A DNA stretch of 64,000 bases, from assembly GCA_022539475.1 (NCBI GenBank), contig VCMS01000001.1:1-64000 (forward strand), read 5' to 3'. This DNA is from Gracilaria domingensis (lineage: Eukaryota > Rhodophyta > Florideophyceae > Gracilariales > Gracilariaceae). The translations under genes and the position numbers were made by a program. Shown piece after piece: positions 30,479-41,336 of this stretch. The notes under the pieces were generated by a model. It had not been told where the DNA came from. It saw nothing but the letters and a program-made list of their open reading frames with translations, and ran no database searches. Position 1 is the first letter of the stretch. Each line of letters begins with the position of its first letter.

Positions 30479-30889
30479 TCACTGCATACACAACGACAAG
30501 AAGTTGAAGATAGTGACAACGACGTCAGAACCGAAAAGTAACCACCCGACCAGGCCCCGCCCACGATACAAGAACCACAGCAAATTTGCCCCTGGCAACG
30601 AAACGCGCAGAATGAACAAAATTGCCAACCAACATTTTTCCAAAACCGGCCGATCTTCTCCCAGCTTCTGCGCGCGACTTGCAACCGACAATGTCCAAAC
30701 TACCGCCACCGCCTTTGTCATTCCATACGCCCACGCTAGCCACTGCGGATCAGCCGCGCCACCTCCCGGCTCTATCGCCACGAAACCAGTGAATTTTCCA
30801 TATAACTGCAGAACTGCTGCTACAATTGAGCAAACCCCTCCTACAAGCAACATCGCCCTCGTCACGCTGTTAAACTCACTCTGCGCCAT
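30479..30889 (-). CDS. Small multi-pass membrane protein
   Basis: 136 residues from the Met at 30889 (MAQSEFNSVTRAM). The frame is open to 30967 with an Arg-rich extension that may be a targeting peptide. Hydrophobic segments: residues about 10-30 (LLVGGVCSIVAAVLQLYG), 50-70 (WLAWAYGMTKAVAVVWTL), 85-105 (CWLAILFILRVSLPGANLLWFLY) and 110-130 (GWLLFGSDVVVTIFNFLSL), so probably four membrane passes. It resembles small plant and algal membrane proteins of unknown function. I recognise no named family. Confidence 0.5.
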   Translation of the reverse strand: MAQSEFNSVTRAMLLVGGVCSIVAAVLQLYGKFTGFVAIEPGGGAADPQWLAWAYGMTKAVAVVWTLSVASRAQKLGEDRPVLEKCWLAILFILRVSLPGANLLWFLYRGRGLVGWLLFGSDVVVTIFNFLSLCMQ

Positions 30890-30967
30890 CAGTACCAGTT
30901 GTGCTGCCGACCACCGTTCCAATCTCACTCTCCACACTGGGCGTTGGCGAACGGCGGGCGCGCACAC

Positions 30968-31640
30968 TCCCCCTTTCTTTTTTATAGTGACACATCAGCA
31001 TCTTGCGAAAACGCTCTGCCAACAGACAGCGGCCCTCAGATTCGTCGAGATTCGTGAACCAACAGGTAGATCATCTTGTCCATGAAAACGTTTGCGGCAG
31101 AGCAGCACTCGGAATTGTTTGAGCGCGATATCACCATTTACCATTGTACATCTGGCCCTTCGCTCGCATACGAACACAGGGCAAAGAGGGAGTCTTTTTG
31201 TGAAATGGAGCTGGGAAAGTAGGAGATCGGCAATCTCAGATTGCGGTGCTCCCGACTTTGGACTGTTGAGCAGAGTCATCATCTGTAGTTATTTACAACA
31301 TGATGCTCGTAGCTGGCGGTTGTACGAGTGTGATCAACCACATATCTTGCACTGTTGGCGCTGCCAACGCAGCTTGTCTGAACTGCGAATCGTCATTGAC
31401 GAGACCATGATATGTTTCCGTTAGATGTGACGCAGTGAAGCCTGCCGCTCTGCACTACCAAGTGTACGTCTTTTGGCCTTCCTAGTGAGAGAACGTTTCT
31501 TTCAACAGAAACGTTCTGTAGCACGCCGGAATTAGGCTGTTACACCCATAAACAGAGAGAGAGAGAAGTGTACGTCCTAAGTGAACTGTTACCCATGCAG
31601 AGGAGAGAGGATTTTTGCTGGATTCTGGAGGGGCGAATGC
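30968..31640. other. Intergenic with a perfect hairpin
   Basis: No convincing gene. 31490-31500 pairs with 31507-31517 (AGAACGTTTCT, 11 bp, 6-nt loop). A short GA-repeat tract lies near 31,556-31,566. Confidence 0.5.
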
Positions 31641-31919
31641 TTAGGGTGCGGACTCCGGAGCAGCTCCGGAGAGCACAGAGTTTTCCTCAACCAATTTTTT
31701 GGGACTCTTGATGAATCCTCTCTTGACGCAAGCTGATCCGCATTCCTGGCAACGCGAGCTCACCTTGCCACGGAGTGCACTCACCTGCTTCTGAGATACG
31801 CAGGAGGAGGAAGGTTCCCCAAACTGTGACAAACCGAAAACAATGATGCCCCTCAACTCCTCACCGTCGCAGTGAGCACCCCGACTTAAATCCCATGGCT
31901 TTGTCACCGGCATTCGCAC
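31641..31919 (-). CDS. Possible small Cys-containing protein
   Basis: 92 codons overlapping the 5' end of the divergent gene at 31895 by 25 bp. A short cysteine motif (CQECGSACVKRGF) could be half of a zinc ribbon. There is no family match and no supporting context, so it may be a chance ORF. Confidence 0.2.
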   Translation of the reverse strand: MRMPVTKPWDLSRGAHCDGEELRGIIVFGLSQFGEPSSSCVSQKQVSALRGKVSSRCQECGSACVKRGFIKSPKKLVEENSVLSGAAPESAP

Positions 31920-32566
31920 ACGCGATTGCCCCGTCTCGCATGAGCGCTCGGCCTGGAACTGTGGCGAACGTCAACTGCCGCTCGGTGCGCGTCGTCGCCG
32001 CCGCGCTCGTAGCTGTGGCACACATAACACATCCGCTGCATGCATCAGCGCTCGGCGAGGCGGCGCTTCGAGACGGCTTGCTTCGACCGTGTGAACCGCC
32101 TCGTCTCTCCTGCGTCGTCTCGCAGCACGACGTCCCACCTTCCTTCGTCGAGCCTTTCGAATATGATCCTACTACAACTACCGCTAGTCAGGCTTTACAA
32201 GCCGTGCTACGAGCAGCGCAAATGGAGAACGGCGCGCGTCTTGTCGAGCAACGTGAGAACTATTTAAAGTTCGAGTTTGATTTGCCGCTTGGTGGTGTGG
32301 ACGTTGCGGAGTTTCTCTTCCCTGATGATGATGCTCTCGTTCATTTTCGCGCAGAACGAGCCGATAATGCTTTTGACTACAGTAGCAATCGTAAGCGATT
32401 ACGACGCATTGCGGTTACGGCCCGATTGAGTAGCTTGTATGTGCAGAGAAATCGTACGCGCGTGTTTGGCTTTTTTGAGAGCCCGTTTGATCGCTTTGGA
32501 CCATCCGCTGTCGATGTAGATGCTATAATTGAAAGGGCACCCATTTCAGCCAGGCCCGTTCGATGA
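31895..32566 (+). CDS. DUF1499-family protein, plastid-targeted type
   Basis: 223 residues. The N-terminus is Ser/Ala/Arg-rich with few acidic residues, followed by a hydrophobic Ala-ending segment (AALVAVAHITHPLHASA), the layout of a plastid transit peptide followed by a thylakoid-lumen signal. After it the protein follows the DUF1499 pattern: a CVVSQ start (usually CVSS), PFEYD, an alternating strand (ENYLKFEFDLPLGGVDVAEFLF), then VHFRAERADN and an NRKRLRRI end (usually RSxSRxG...NRxRI). The family is widespread in cyanobacteria and plastids; its function is not established. The insert with AERADN instead of the usual SASR is a divergence. Confidence 0.65.
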   Translation: MALSPAFAHAIAPSRMSARPGTVANVNCRSVRVVAAALVAVAHITHPLHASALGEAALRDGLLRPCEPPRLSCVVSQHDVPPSFVEPFEYDPTTTTASQALQAVLRAAQMENGARLVEQRENYLKFEFDLPLGGVDVAEFLFPDDDALVHFRAERADNAFDYSSNRKRLRRIAVTARLSSLYVQRNRTRVFGFFESPFDRFGPSAVDVDAIIERAPISARPVR

Positions 32567-34282
32567 TGTCCTTCCTTCACTGACGTGCCTTACGCCCGCA
32601 CTTTTCCCTGATGCGATCGTGTCGTTCGTTCGTTTAACGTTAACGTCGAAGCTACAGGGCATCAACACGAAACGTTCTTCTGAAGAAACACGACGTATAA
32701 GTTATTGCACAGGACCGAACCGTGTGATTGTGGACCGAGGCGAAAGCTTTTGGCCCTGTTGCAATATCTAGTTGTTGTGTTTGTTCCTGTTCGACAACTA
32801 ACTGAAGTCTCACCCCACTGTTGCTGCTGCCTCCATTCAAGGGAAATCGTGCTTTCGAAGCGTTGTTGTACAAGTGCGGCAAGCGGTACCGAATTACACA
32901 TTCAAACCTTTCTTTGATTGAATGCGAACAACTGATTCAGCAAAAGCACGACAGTTGGAGCCCCCGCTGAGGAGTTATCAAAATTCTTTCCCGTTTGTCG
33001 CCACATAGCTTTAGGGCGAAGAAACAGAGATCACCACGTCTCGTAAGCTAAAGGACGTAACAACTGATCCAATGTTAATTCCTTCCGTTTGCTTTCCAAC
33101 TTCGGTTACGTGGCAAAGACAAGGGAGAAAGTTGGAGCCTGATGGGCCCCAACTGTCTCCCGTGAGGCTCCGGCCCGGCGGAGTTAAACCGAACGCAGAC
33201 ATCATCATCATGATGGTGGCAGACAAGAAATTCCAGCAATGCTCCTTCAGATCAACTTCAAGGCTACATACCATCTGCGACACGCGATCAGGTAATCTCC
33301 AATCTCTTCTCGCCAACCCACTATATAACTTCATCAATCCCTTTAGACCCTTCAAACTTTGGCAGCTATAAATACTGAGAAGCCCCCATGAAGTTAAATC
33401 GTCCTCTACTTCATTCGTATGACAACTTGTGCAAAGTCGAAAAGATGGTCGCTGCCTTGCTAGAAAGAATAAAGTAGAAAAGAAAAGAAACTGGCTCTGA
33501 AATTGTATCGAATGCAATTCCGCCTCAGTCCTGGGTGCTAATTATTGCAGAAGTAGACAAAGAGTCGTGACATTGCTTCGCGAAACGGCAAAGGTAAACT
33601 TAGAGCCGAAGGGTAGAAGCTCAGCTGTAATAGAACGTTGACTGTATCGTCTATCGTATTACATCAGCCCTCTTCTTGGAGCCGCTAAGTCACTCGTTTT
33701 ACTGTTGAGAGACGGGTATGGCCATGTAAACTCAACTAAAAGTTTCTCCTCTGCATTGAACTGAAGGATGTAAGGATGCTCATTTCAATAGATACTGCTT
33801 TCTGTAGGGTACGTACATTGACCGTAAGTGAAGTCCTTAAGCAACTTTATACACACCTACTGCTGCCGGTAGCCCTCTATCCTTACCGTTGTAGCTTTAC
33901 AGACGTGAGGGAACGAGAATCGAATTAGAATGATTTACGATAACCATCGTAGTACGTACATTTGGATGGATTGCCTACAAGTATTTGAAACGCAGAACAA
34001 CCCATCGCCAAGACGAGAAATACCCCTATTTCAGAAAGTAAAGGGATACAGCACGCTTTCACCAATGTGCCTGGGTTTTGCTTTGTTGAGGCATTGCAAC
34101 CTGAAGTTGTGGTTGTGTTTAAAGAGCTTTGCATTATCACGAAAAGCGTTTATCGATATAAAGGACAAGCCCGTATCCGCAGATCATTAGGTGTATGGTT
34201 ACCTTCCACAAAAAGCTCGAAACTGAACCGTGTGTATTCTGTTCAGAAGTTAGCCTAATAGTTTACATTAGAAGTGCACGGC
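32567..34282. other. Long intergenic region, nothing supported
   Basis: 1.7 kb with only short, compositionally random ORFs on both strands. No RNA gene or repeat is found. It presumably includes 3' flanks of the two genes pointing into it. Confidence 0.45.
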
Positions 34283-35578
34283 TTATACATAATCTTCTTC
34301 ACTTGTCACCTCTGACGACAAAGAAAGCGAGGACGACATCGTGTAGCGGGGAGGTTTTGGTGTGGATGGCGAGTAATCTTGAATGTATGCGTCGAGCGCA
34401 GAGGCATTCTTCGGTAGATCCCCTCTTCGAATCGCACGGAGCGTCAAAACTGAGACTATCAGTATCGAGGCAGCTGCGGCAGCAAATGCGGCAGAAGCCG
34501 CGAGTCTCCAGAAAAGATACTGTTGCGCTTCAAAGCGTAGGATGATAGCCGATGCTGCTCCAGAGAGTGGGAACACATACGCCCACCAAACGATTGCGAA
34601 CGATTTATGAAGCCAAGTATGGAATAGTCTGAGTAACAGGGCGTAAATGAATAAGTCGATATACAATGCAATATCCGAATATGTGTTCCACGGAAGCGGA
34701 GAAGAAAGTTCTAGGAACAGAGACGTCGAGCCGAGTGTATCTGCTTGCTTTGCCGCTTGTAGGAACAGAATTGCGATGGTGGCTTGTGCTGGTGGTGCCA
34801 AGAAGAGACAAAAAATTGGGTTGGGGGATTCACCTGATTTGTCAAGGGCTGGGGTGATGTGCTGGAACACGGTGACAAAAATTACAAGCCAGAAGAGTAC
34901 GCCGGGAACGAGGAGAAATAGCGCCAAATCAGATAGACGCAGGGAGGATGCAACTATAGAAAGAACGAAGTAGGCGATAGTCTGCATGAAGAGTAGCGGG
35001 TAGATTGTAGTTACAGGAGTTGAAACATGCAGCCATTGACCATATGTATAGAGTGAAAGAGAAAACTGATATATAAACGATGCGTAGAATAGAAACAGAG
35101 ATACATGATACTGCCGTATCTGTGGTGGAACGGAGAGTAGTGCCAGCGGCAGGATGATGGCCGGCAAAAAGAAGAAGTTAATGAGGCGAGGATTAGAGAA
35201 GTCGCGTGCTATTGAGTTGGGGGATATGATGGATCGTATAAGAGTAAGCAACGAGCAGAGAACCAGAACGATTGTAGATATGACGAAGAAGATATTCGCG
35301 GCGACGTCGGGGATTCCGATGCGAGCGGATGTTCGGAGAGTAGCAGTAAACGCAAAGAAGGCGAGAGCTATGGCGTTATGAGACACATCGAATTGAACAA
35401 CTCGTTTGCGCCATTTAGGAGGCTCCGCAGAGGGGTCCGGAGGCGAAGAGCGGAAGGAAGACACGGCGGTGAGAACGTTCAGAACTGTTGAGGGAATGCC
35501 GGCCACGGGCGGAGGCGGCGACGGTGACATTGCAACTCTGGCGGACGAGATTGCAAAGGTGCCGTAGTTTTGGGGCAT
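34283..35578 (-). CDS. SLAC1/TehA-family anion channel or dicarboxylate transporter
   Basis: 431 residues from the Met at 35578 (MPQNYGTFAISS); an in-frame Met at 35638 is an alternative, and the frame stays open to 35818. About ten hydrophobic segments follow a roughly 90-residue cytosolic N-terminus. Family signatures are FLAPPAQATIAI (plant SLAC1 and bacterial TehA have an APPS/A motif here) and WWAYVFPLSGAASA (SLAC1: WWAYTFP-TGAA), both lining the pore in the known TehA structure. The C-terminus (about 50 residues) is Ser-rich and hydrophilic (SSSLSLSSEVTSEEDYV), suitable for phosphorylation. Relatives conduct chloride, nitrate or malate across the plasma membrane or move malate or sulphite. 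Selectivity cannot be told from sequence. Confidence 0.85.
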   Translation of the reverse strand: MPQNYGTFAISSARVAMSPSPPPPVAGIPSTVLNVLTAVSSFRSSPPDPSAEPPKWRKRVVQFDVSHNAIALAFFAFTATLRTSARIGIPDVAANIFFVISTIVLVLCSLLTLIRSIISPNSIARDFSNPRLINFFFLPAIILPLALLSVPPQIRQYHVSLFLFYASFIYQFSLSLYTYGQWLHVSTPVTTIYPLLFMQTIAYFVLSIVASSLRLSDLALFLLVPGVLFWLVIFVTVFQHITPALDKSGESPNPIFCLFLAPPAQATIAILFLQAAKQADTLGSTSLFLELSSPLPWNTYSDIALYIDLFIYALLLRLFHTWLHKSFAIVWWAYVFPLSGAASAIILRFEAQQYLFWRLAASAAFAAAAASILIVSVLTLRAIRRGDLPKNASALDAYIQDYSPSTPKPPRYTMSSSLSLSSEVTSEEDYV

Positions 35579-38500
35579 GGAAATAAGTTCGTGAGCGCAT
35601 ACTGGCCGACAGTGGGAGAGCGGCGTGCTTGCCCGCATTGGGGCTATAAGAAGAGAAGAAGCGAGGGAGAACGTCGGAGGGGCCGGGATGCGCTTTTCGC
35701 ACGGGCATCGGCGCCTGCAGGATTGATTGGATTGATTGGGCACACTTATGGGTGAGGGACCCGTCGAAACTTGCCTGGTGAGGCTGGAATGAAGGTCAAC
35801 TCCACCCGCGCAACACACAAATGCAAGGTGCGCTGCTGCGAGGACAGACGCACATTGCGCGGTAAAGCAAATTGACGCATAGGTTGCACTTTACGGCAGC
35901 TGGCTTATTGTGCGCGTCATAGACCAAGGGGAGCGCAGCCACGTGACGTGCCGTTAGGAAAGCGGCATGGCGCTGCTTGCAAAATGGCGCACCACGCTTT
36001 CACCTCCTGCAGATGGGCGTTTCTACGCCACTCATAGCCGCTTCATATCTGTCCATCCCTCGCCCATGTCAGTGATTGGCAGTAGCTGTCGTGTCAGTGA
36101 GCTCTGCTTCTCAGCGGGCATTTGGCCTCCTTCGAGACTGCCTCCCAGAGGGTCGTGTGAGAGCGCATGCCAGTGCTTGAGGCGATATGTTCTGCGTCAG
36201 CACAGCCGTTGCTACTAGAGTTAGCGGTATCGCTTCCGCGTCCGAAGAAAGGGCCTAATCCGTGAGCAATCGCGAGGTGTCTATAATGCTGATATCGTCA
36301 GGTGTATGGGTGCAGATTCAATTTGTTCATTGATCTTGTTGCTTCATGTAGCCTGACGGGTTTGGTCTCCCGAAGCTTTCGGCTCACCAGTCTCTCAAAT
36401 TCGAACATGAAGTCCAGCTCCAGTCCAACAGAGCAATATCTTCATGAACACATTCAAATTGTTGAATATCAAAAAACAAATGCCGGTACCGTCGGTAACT
36501 AGAGCTGTGCCTGACAAACGCGACAACAACTGCGGCGATGAACTCTCATACTTGTAAAGGCGTTCTACCACCCATTTGCAAATTGAATATCACAGAAGCA
36601 CCAGCAGCCTTCTAACTTTAACCTTATAACACTGAAGCCAAAATATCCAGGAAATATCTACACTGTGCATCTATATTACCAACGGTACTCCCCCATCTGT
36701 AACCTTACCCCCTGATCTGATCAGTCGAGTCGTGCAGTGCTTTCGCAAGATCCAACGACAACCTTCTCTTTGGGAGCCAACTACTGCAGAAGCAAATGCC
36801 TCCTCTCTTCGCCGACTGCCATCCCTTGTGTTTTGTTTTCCCTCCACACGCCTGCTTCCACCACCTGGTAAAGAGCCACCACATGCAATGTCTCAGGAGA
36901 GCTCCCGCGCTAAACCAAAGGTTTCCGTAGCTTTCAAAATGTAATAGGTTTCGTATGCTACTACACCATTAAATGGTGTAGCAGTCGTGTGCTGCTCCAA
37001 ATCTTGGTGTAGGACACGATCTGCTACGGACAGCAGCTAGTCCCTTTTTAGCGGGACCAAGCTCTCGGTATGATCAAATGTCACTGTCGAAACGTCACCA
37101 AGCAATTCTAATTCTGCAATTCTGCAATTCTGCAATTATTCGACGTAGTTTCCAGAGAAAAATTCTTTGAGTAACATTCTGCGAAGAGAGGACGAAGTGC
37201 TACAGATGTACCCCTGGGTAACAGGGTTACCAGGGGTAGCCATACACGGTGCATGATTTACGAGCCAGGCAGCAATGATTTCGACCAAGGACCTTGACTG
37301 TTTCCATACGTCAGGACAAAATGAATTCAGTGCTTTGAAGTATCGTAGCTTAACTGTTACGCTTGATGGCATCAGCTTTCCTAGAGAAATTCATTTACAC
37401 CAGTGGTATGAGAGAAGATACAACCGATTGATGATGCCATTAATTTTTTATACGGTTTGTCCGATATCTGGACAGACCACGTTGAGCGGGTATACGACTC
37501 TCACAGAGTGGATTCCACACCGCGCCTGGGCCAGCACACGGCTAGCAAAGCGAACTTTCATACCGAACCACATTCATCAACGTGAGCGTCATACTGACGA
37601 TTCCTGGAGAATCACTCGCCATCAATCACATTCGTAGCCATATTTTTCACTCACAAAACATACAATATTAGCAGACAAGAGTTGATACAGTCAAGAAAAA
37701 TGTGGTTGTGTTTTCACCTGGTTTTCACACCATTAAATGTGAGCTGAAGTTAAGTGAAAACGATATCAGCTGCTGCACGCACAATTGCCAGCACTTCAAA
37801 ATTCCTGAGTGGTTGTATACGGCCATTCCTCAGCCAAGCGTTCTCAAAGTGAGAGGGTAAAGAAACTTCTGTTTCTTTTTTATTTCGGACAACAAGCTCT
37901 AATTCCTAGGCCGCAGTAACCTTTCGTTAAAGGAAATTCTCTCTCGTCAGAAAGGCCAACAATCTAAGCTTCTGCGTATCCGTAGTCATGCATCGATACG
38001 CGAGAAGACAACCCGCAACTACATGAAGGACAAGGCGTCATATCATTGAAAAGACTAGTAAGGTCATATACAAAGAGACGTTTCTCCAGATATCCAGTCA
38101 GTTGGTATTTCTTTTGGGAGGAGAATTGGACCGAGAAAAAGTTGGAGAGGTCTTCATGGTTTTCCGGGAGACAAACGCAGTCACTAAAGCGTTACGCAGT
38201 CGTAGAGTTGCAGTCAGAGACTACACGTTCCTGGAAATGTTTTATAGGTTTTTGGTTCCACGTTGCAATAAGTCAATGTACGCTTCGTAATACAGAAAAA
38301 GAAAAGCGGGAATCAAATTCTGTTCGATAACTTTCTGACATTGTGATGCCGCTACAACCCACAAAGATTGAAGTTGGGCTGTCGCTGTTTCTGTCGTATC
38401 CATATTGTTCTCAGACCGACTGTGGCAGCACTCTGCAGCGTCCTAACTGTAGCACACTGATTTATAAATAATGCAAACTTCGCGCAAGCGTTTTCCAGGG

Positions 38501-38853
38501 TTGTGACTCAAAAGCTGTGCTGCGCCCAAGTTGTGCTGCCCAAGAACTACAACGGAAAATCATTTCCAAGACCATAATTCGTTAAATAGAAATCGAGATG
38601 TAAATCTTTAGGAAGCAGCCCTGTGCCTTCTAACCCGATCCACACTTCCTCTGTGTGCCACGCACGGCGGAAGGCTACCCTTGGCATACTTTTGTACAAC
38701 GAGTATAACGAGAGATTGTCGGGCTTCGACTGGTGTGTGGTGCGCTTCGAGGCCTTCAGAGCTGTCGCCAGAAACATGATGATACCAGTGGCCGATCGCA
38801 CTTAAGGCGGATACACCTCTCCTTCCGAACGACTTTCCGGCCAAGTCATCGCG
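35579..38853. other. Gene-poor region with small hairpins
   Basis: 3.3 kb without a convincing gene. Seen here: a 9-bp hairpin at 36961-36981 (CTACACCAT, loop TAA), a near-perfect hairpin at 37209-37238 (TACCCCTGG...CCAGGGGTA) and a short tandem repeat of AATTCTGC units near 37,105-37,135. Short ORFs lack coding character. Confidence 0.45.
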
Positions 38854-39522
38854 ATGAATCTTCTTCTCCTCACAGGCGTCTTTCTTCTGGCAAGCGCTGC
38901 ACATGGCACTTCGTGCGTGGCGAGTGGCGTTGGCGACAGCATCAACAAGTGCGTACTTTATACTCAAAATCTCGCTAGCGTTGCAGCACTAACTCAATAC
39001 TGTTTTCGAGTCAAAAGATACTCTACATTCGCCACATTTGGCAGTGTTGTAGTGAAATGTCCCATAGAAGTCACATGGAGCACAGTCGGGAACGCAAAGA
39101 CCTGGTTTCAAGCTGTGATTGGAAAGCGGCTCATCAACATAACTCTCGTAGAAGGCGACGGACGACAACTTCAAAGTAAACTCAACTACTTCGTAGCTTC
39201 AGTAATTTCGAACGCGCCTGCTGGACGTACGCAACAAAGAGTGATTTCACTCTCTGACTATGATTATGAACTGGTTACGACATTTGATTCTTCAACGTTA
39301 CCACTCTTTCCATGGACCACTGTCGTTAGACTTGAGCGTGTGACATTCTTGGAACACCGCGTCAATTATACGCTTATCAATTTTGCACAGCAGGGCAATA
39401 TCAATGTACCTGAAGAACGAAGGCCAGTGATTCGTGATCAGGTCCAGTCGCTCTTTTACAATGTGTTTGCCCCTTCCTTGAAAGAAGCATTTGATGGTTG
39501 TGCAGAGTCTGAGACACCGTAA
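38854..39522 (+). CDS. Small secreted protein of unknown function
   Basis: 222 residues. A clear signal peptide opens it (MNLLLLTGVFLLASAAHG, cleavage probably after Gly18 or nearby). The mature part has few Cys, two N-glycosylation sequons (NITL, NYTL) and a beta-rich look (alternating Val/Thr/Tyr). No domain is recognised. It is convergent with the Cys-rich secreted protein at 39912-41336, with a perfect hairpin between them. Confidence 0.6.
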   Translation: MNLLLLTGVFLLASAAHGTSCVASGVGDSINKCVLYTQNLASVAALTQYCFRVKRYSTFATFGSVVVKCPIEVTWSTVGNAKTWFQAVIGKRLINITLVEGDGRQLQSKLNYFVASVISNAPAGRTQQRVISLSDYDYELVTTFDSSTLPLFPWTTVVRLERVTFLEHRVNYTLINFAQQGNINVPEERRPVIRDQVQSLFYNVFAPSLKEAFDGCAESETP

Positions 39523-39728
39523 AGACCACCAGGCTGCAACGATTTGGGCTTTCTCCGTGCAAAACAGTCATACACGGCTTATGCGTAGCGTGAGGTTAGC
39601 CTTCCTACCGTCAGTAACCTGTGCGAATTGATTCGATAACTCTAAATGTTGTCCTCCCTTAACGCAGAGTTTTCATCCACATGAACAAGAAGGTCCCTGA
39701 GGAGGAACGCACACCAGCATATCAGGGA

Positions 39729-39783
39729 CATCGGCAAGATTGCTGATGATCAGCACTGCTGATCATCAGCAATCTTGCCGATG
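39729..39783. terminator. Perfect 26-bp hairpin between convergent genes
   Basis: 39729-39754 pairs perfectly with 39758-39783, leaving a 3-nt loop. It sits in the middle of the 390-bp gap between two convergent secreted-protein genes. A role in ending or processing both transcripts is inference; a recent foldback insertion is the alternative. Confidence 0.6.
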
Positions 39784-39911
39784 CTGATTCAGCAGCGGTG
39801 TTTCGTATCGCTTCAAAACAATTTGCAACTGCTTGTTTGTTTTAAGTACGTGTAAACGTAGTGTAATTATTTCACTTATATCTTCTAGATTCTAGCTAGA
39901 CGATAGACTCT

Positions 39912-41336
39912 CTAACGACCCCCGCTGTAGTCGTTCGAATATGATTGCTCATAATCTGGGTCAGGAATACATTCGGTGAAGTCTTCATTGCTAGTCAATG
40001 GATATCCACAGTATGTGCATTCAGAATTTCCTGCAAATCCTTTGGCATAACCCTCGTAGCAAGTTCGGCAGTAGGAACTTGAGTCGTACGCGTAGGTGGG
40101 TTCTGTTCCAGCGGGGCAAACTCCACATTTGCCTATCTGATGAACGAAGATAGTGCCTTCCGGACATACATGAGGTGTGCAACTCTGGGACCCTTCGTAA
40201 CTGTACGAATTTTCTCCACAATCCCTGCACCTTCTTTCATTGATATTACGAGTGTACTGGTTCAGACCACACGGTTCGCATTCCATGAGTTCTGCGTGAT
40301 ACTTAGTTCCCGGTTCACAAGTTGAACAAGAGCCATCGCTCATCAACACTTGGTTCTGAGGACACTTGATGCATTCCGTGGCTCCTGTCCCAGAAAAGCT
40401 GTGCCCTGCACAAGTGAAGCATGACGCCATCACGTTGTCATAGTTTGTGAAGGTCCCTGGTCTGCAAGGGAAGCAAAAGGATTCATCTGGCACTGGAGTA
40501 GGTTGCACACTGTAGTAGTAGAAATACGGCTGCTCAGTAGAATAGAAAGTTCCTGCAGGACACTTGCCGCAGGTACCATCTTCCATAATAGCTGTTCCAG
40601 GTTCACACGGAGAGCAGGCCGTTCTGTCCTCTGTCGAGAATGTGTTTGGTGGGCAAGGCAAACATGCAACGATGCCCTCGTCGGCTTTGAAGTACATGTC
40701 TTCACACAATCTGCACTGGCTTAGGTAGCTGATGTACTCCATTCCAGCGGCGCAAGTCCCACACGTGGTGACTCGTTCTTCATATGTATACGTACCATCA
40801 TCTGTATAGAAGTAAGAGTACGGAGGTTCTATGGGAACTTCACCGTGTGGACACACAGTGCAGCTGCTTGCTCCCGAAGAAGAAAAACTCCGGGGAGGAC
40901 ATGATAAACAATCAGACTGTCCCCTGTTTGGTTGATAAGTACCTTCTCTGCATGGATCGCAAGACATTTCTCCCTCAGATACAGTAGAAGTATAGTAATC
41001 ATATATGCTTCCGTCGTTGTAACTGGTTCCAGCAGGACAGAGAACACATTGATCCAATGTAGAATTACGCACACTTCCAGGCTTGCATTCGCAGGAAGCG
41101 GAGTCCAAACTTGGCATTGAGTTTGGACCACACTCTATGCACAAAGTAGAGGCGGCTTCTGGTTGAACTTCCCCTGTGGGACAGGGTTTACATCCGTTTT
41201 GTCCGCTCTCTGGTTGATATGTGCCGGCTGGGCACGGAAGACAACTTCCTTCATGTGAATAGAAACCAGGATCACACGAAAAGGCGGCGGTACTCAGTAA
41301 GGCGAAGATAGAAATCCAATTCCGTTTAGAATTCAT
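39912..41336 (-). CDS. Secreted cysteine-rich GCC2/GCC3 (ephrin-receptor-like) repeat protein
   Basis: 474 residues. It has a signal peptide (MNSKRNWISIFALLSTAAFS), then about nine repeats of the GCC2/GCC3 type: CxxGxxYxxxxxxCxxCPxGTYxPxxGxxxCxxCPxGxx. Examples are CLPCPAGTYQPESGQNGCKP near residue 33 and CDPCREGTYQPNRGQSDCLS near residue 130. Nearly all Cys fall in these repeats and should be disulphide-bonded. The last 30 residues are Tyr/Asp/Ser-rich without Cys, and there is no membrane segment, so the protein is probably secreted or wall-associated. GCC2/GCC3 repeats occur in ephrin receptors and SCUBE proteins and are common in protist surface proteins. Partner unknown. Confidence 0.85.
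   Translation of the reverse strand: MNSKRNWISIFALLSTAAFSCDPGFYSHEGSCLPCPAGTYQPESGQNGCKPCPTGEVQPEAASTLCIECGPNSMPSLDSASCECKPGSVRNSTLDQCVLCPAGTSYNDGSIYDYYTSTVSEGEMSCDPCREGTYQPNRGQSDCLSCPPRSFSSSGASSCTVCPHGEVPIEPPYSYFYTDDGTYTYEERVTTCGTCAAGMEYISYLSQCRLCEDMYFKADEGIVACLPCPPNTFSTEDRTACSPCEPGTAIMEDGTCGKCPAGTFYSTEQPYFYYYSVQPTPVPDESFCFPCRPGTFTNYDNVMASCFTCAGHSFSGTGATECIKCPQNQVLMSDGSCSTCEPGTKYHAELMECEPCGLNQYTRNINERRCRDCGENSYSYEGSQSCTPHVCPEGTIFVHQIGKCGVCPAGTEPTYAYDSSSYCRTCYEGYAKGFAGNSECTYCGYPLTSNEDFTECIPDPDYEQSYSNDYSGGR

Noticed and set aside
30453-31085. 210-codon plus-strand ORF over the small membrane protein
   Set aside because: The minus strand gives regular hydrophobic segments; the plus frame is Thr/Ser/Pro-rich and looks like a shadow.
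33011-33517. 168-codon minus-strand ORF
   Set aside because: Random composition, no homologous pattern, no neighbouring context.
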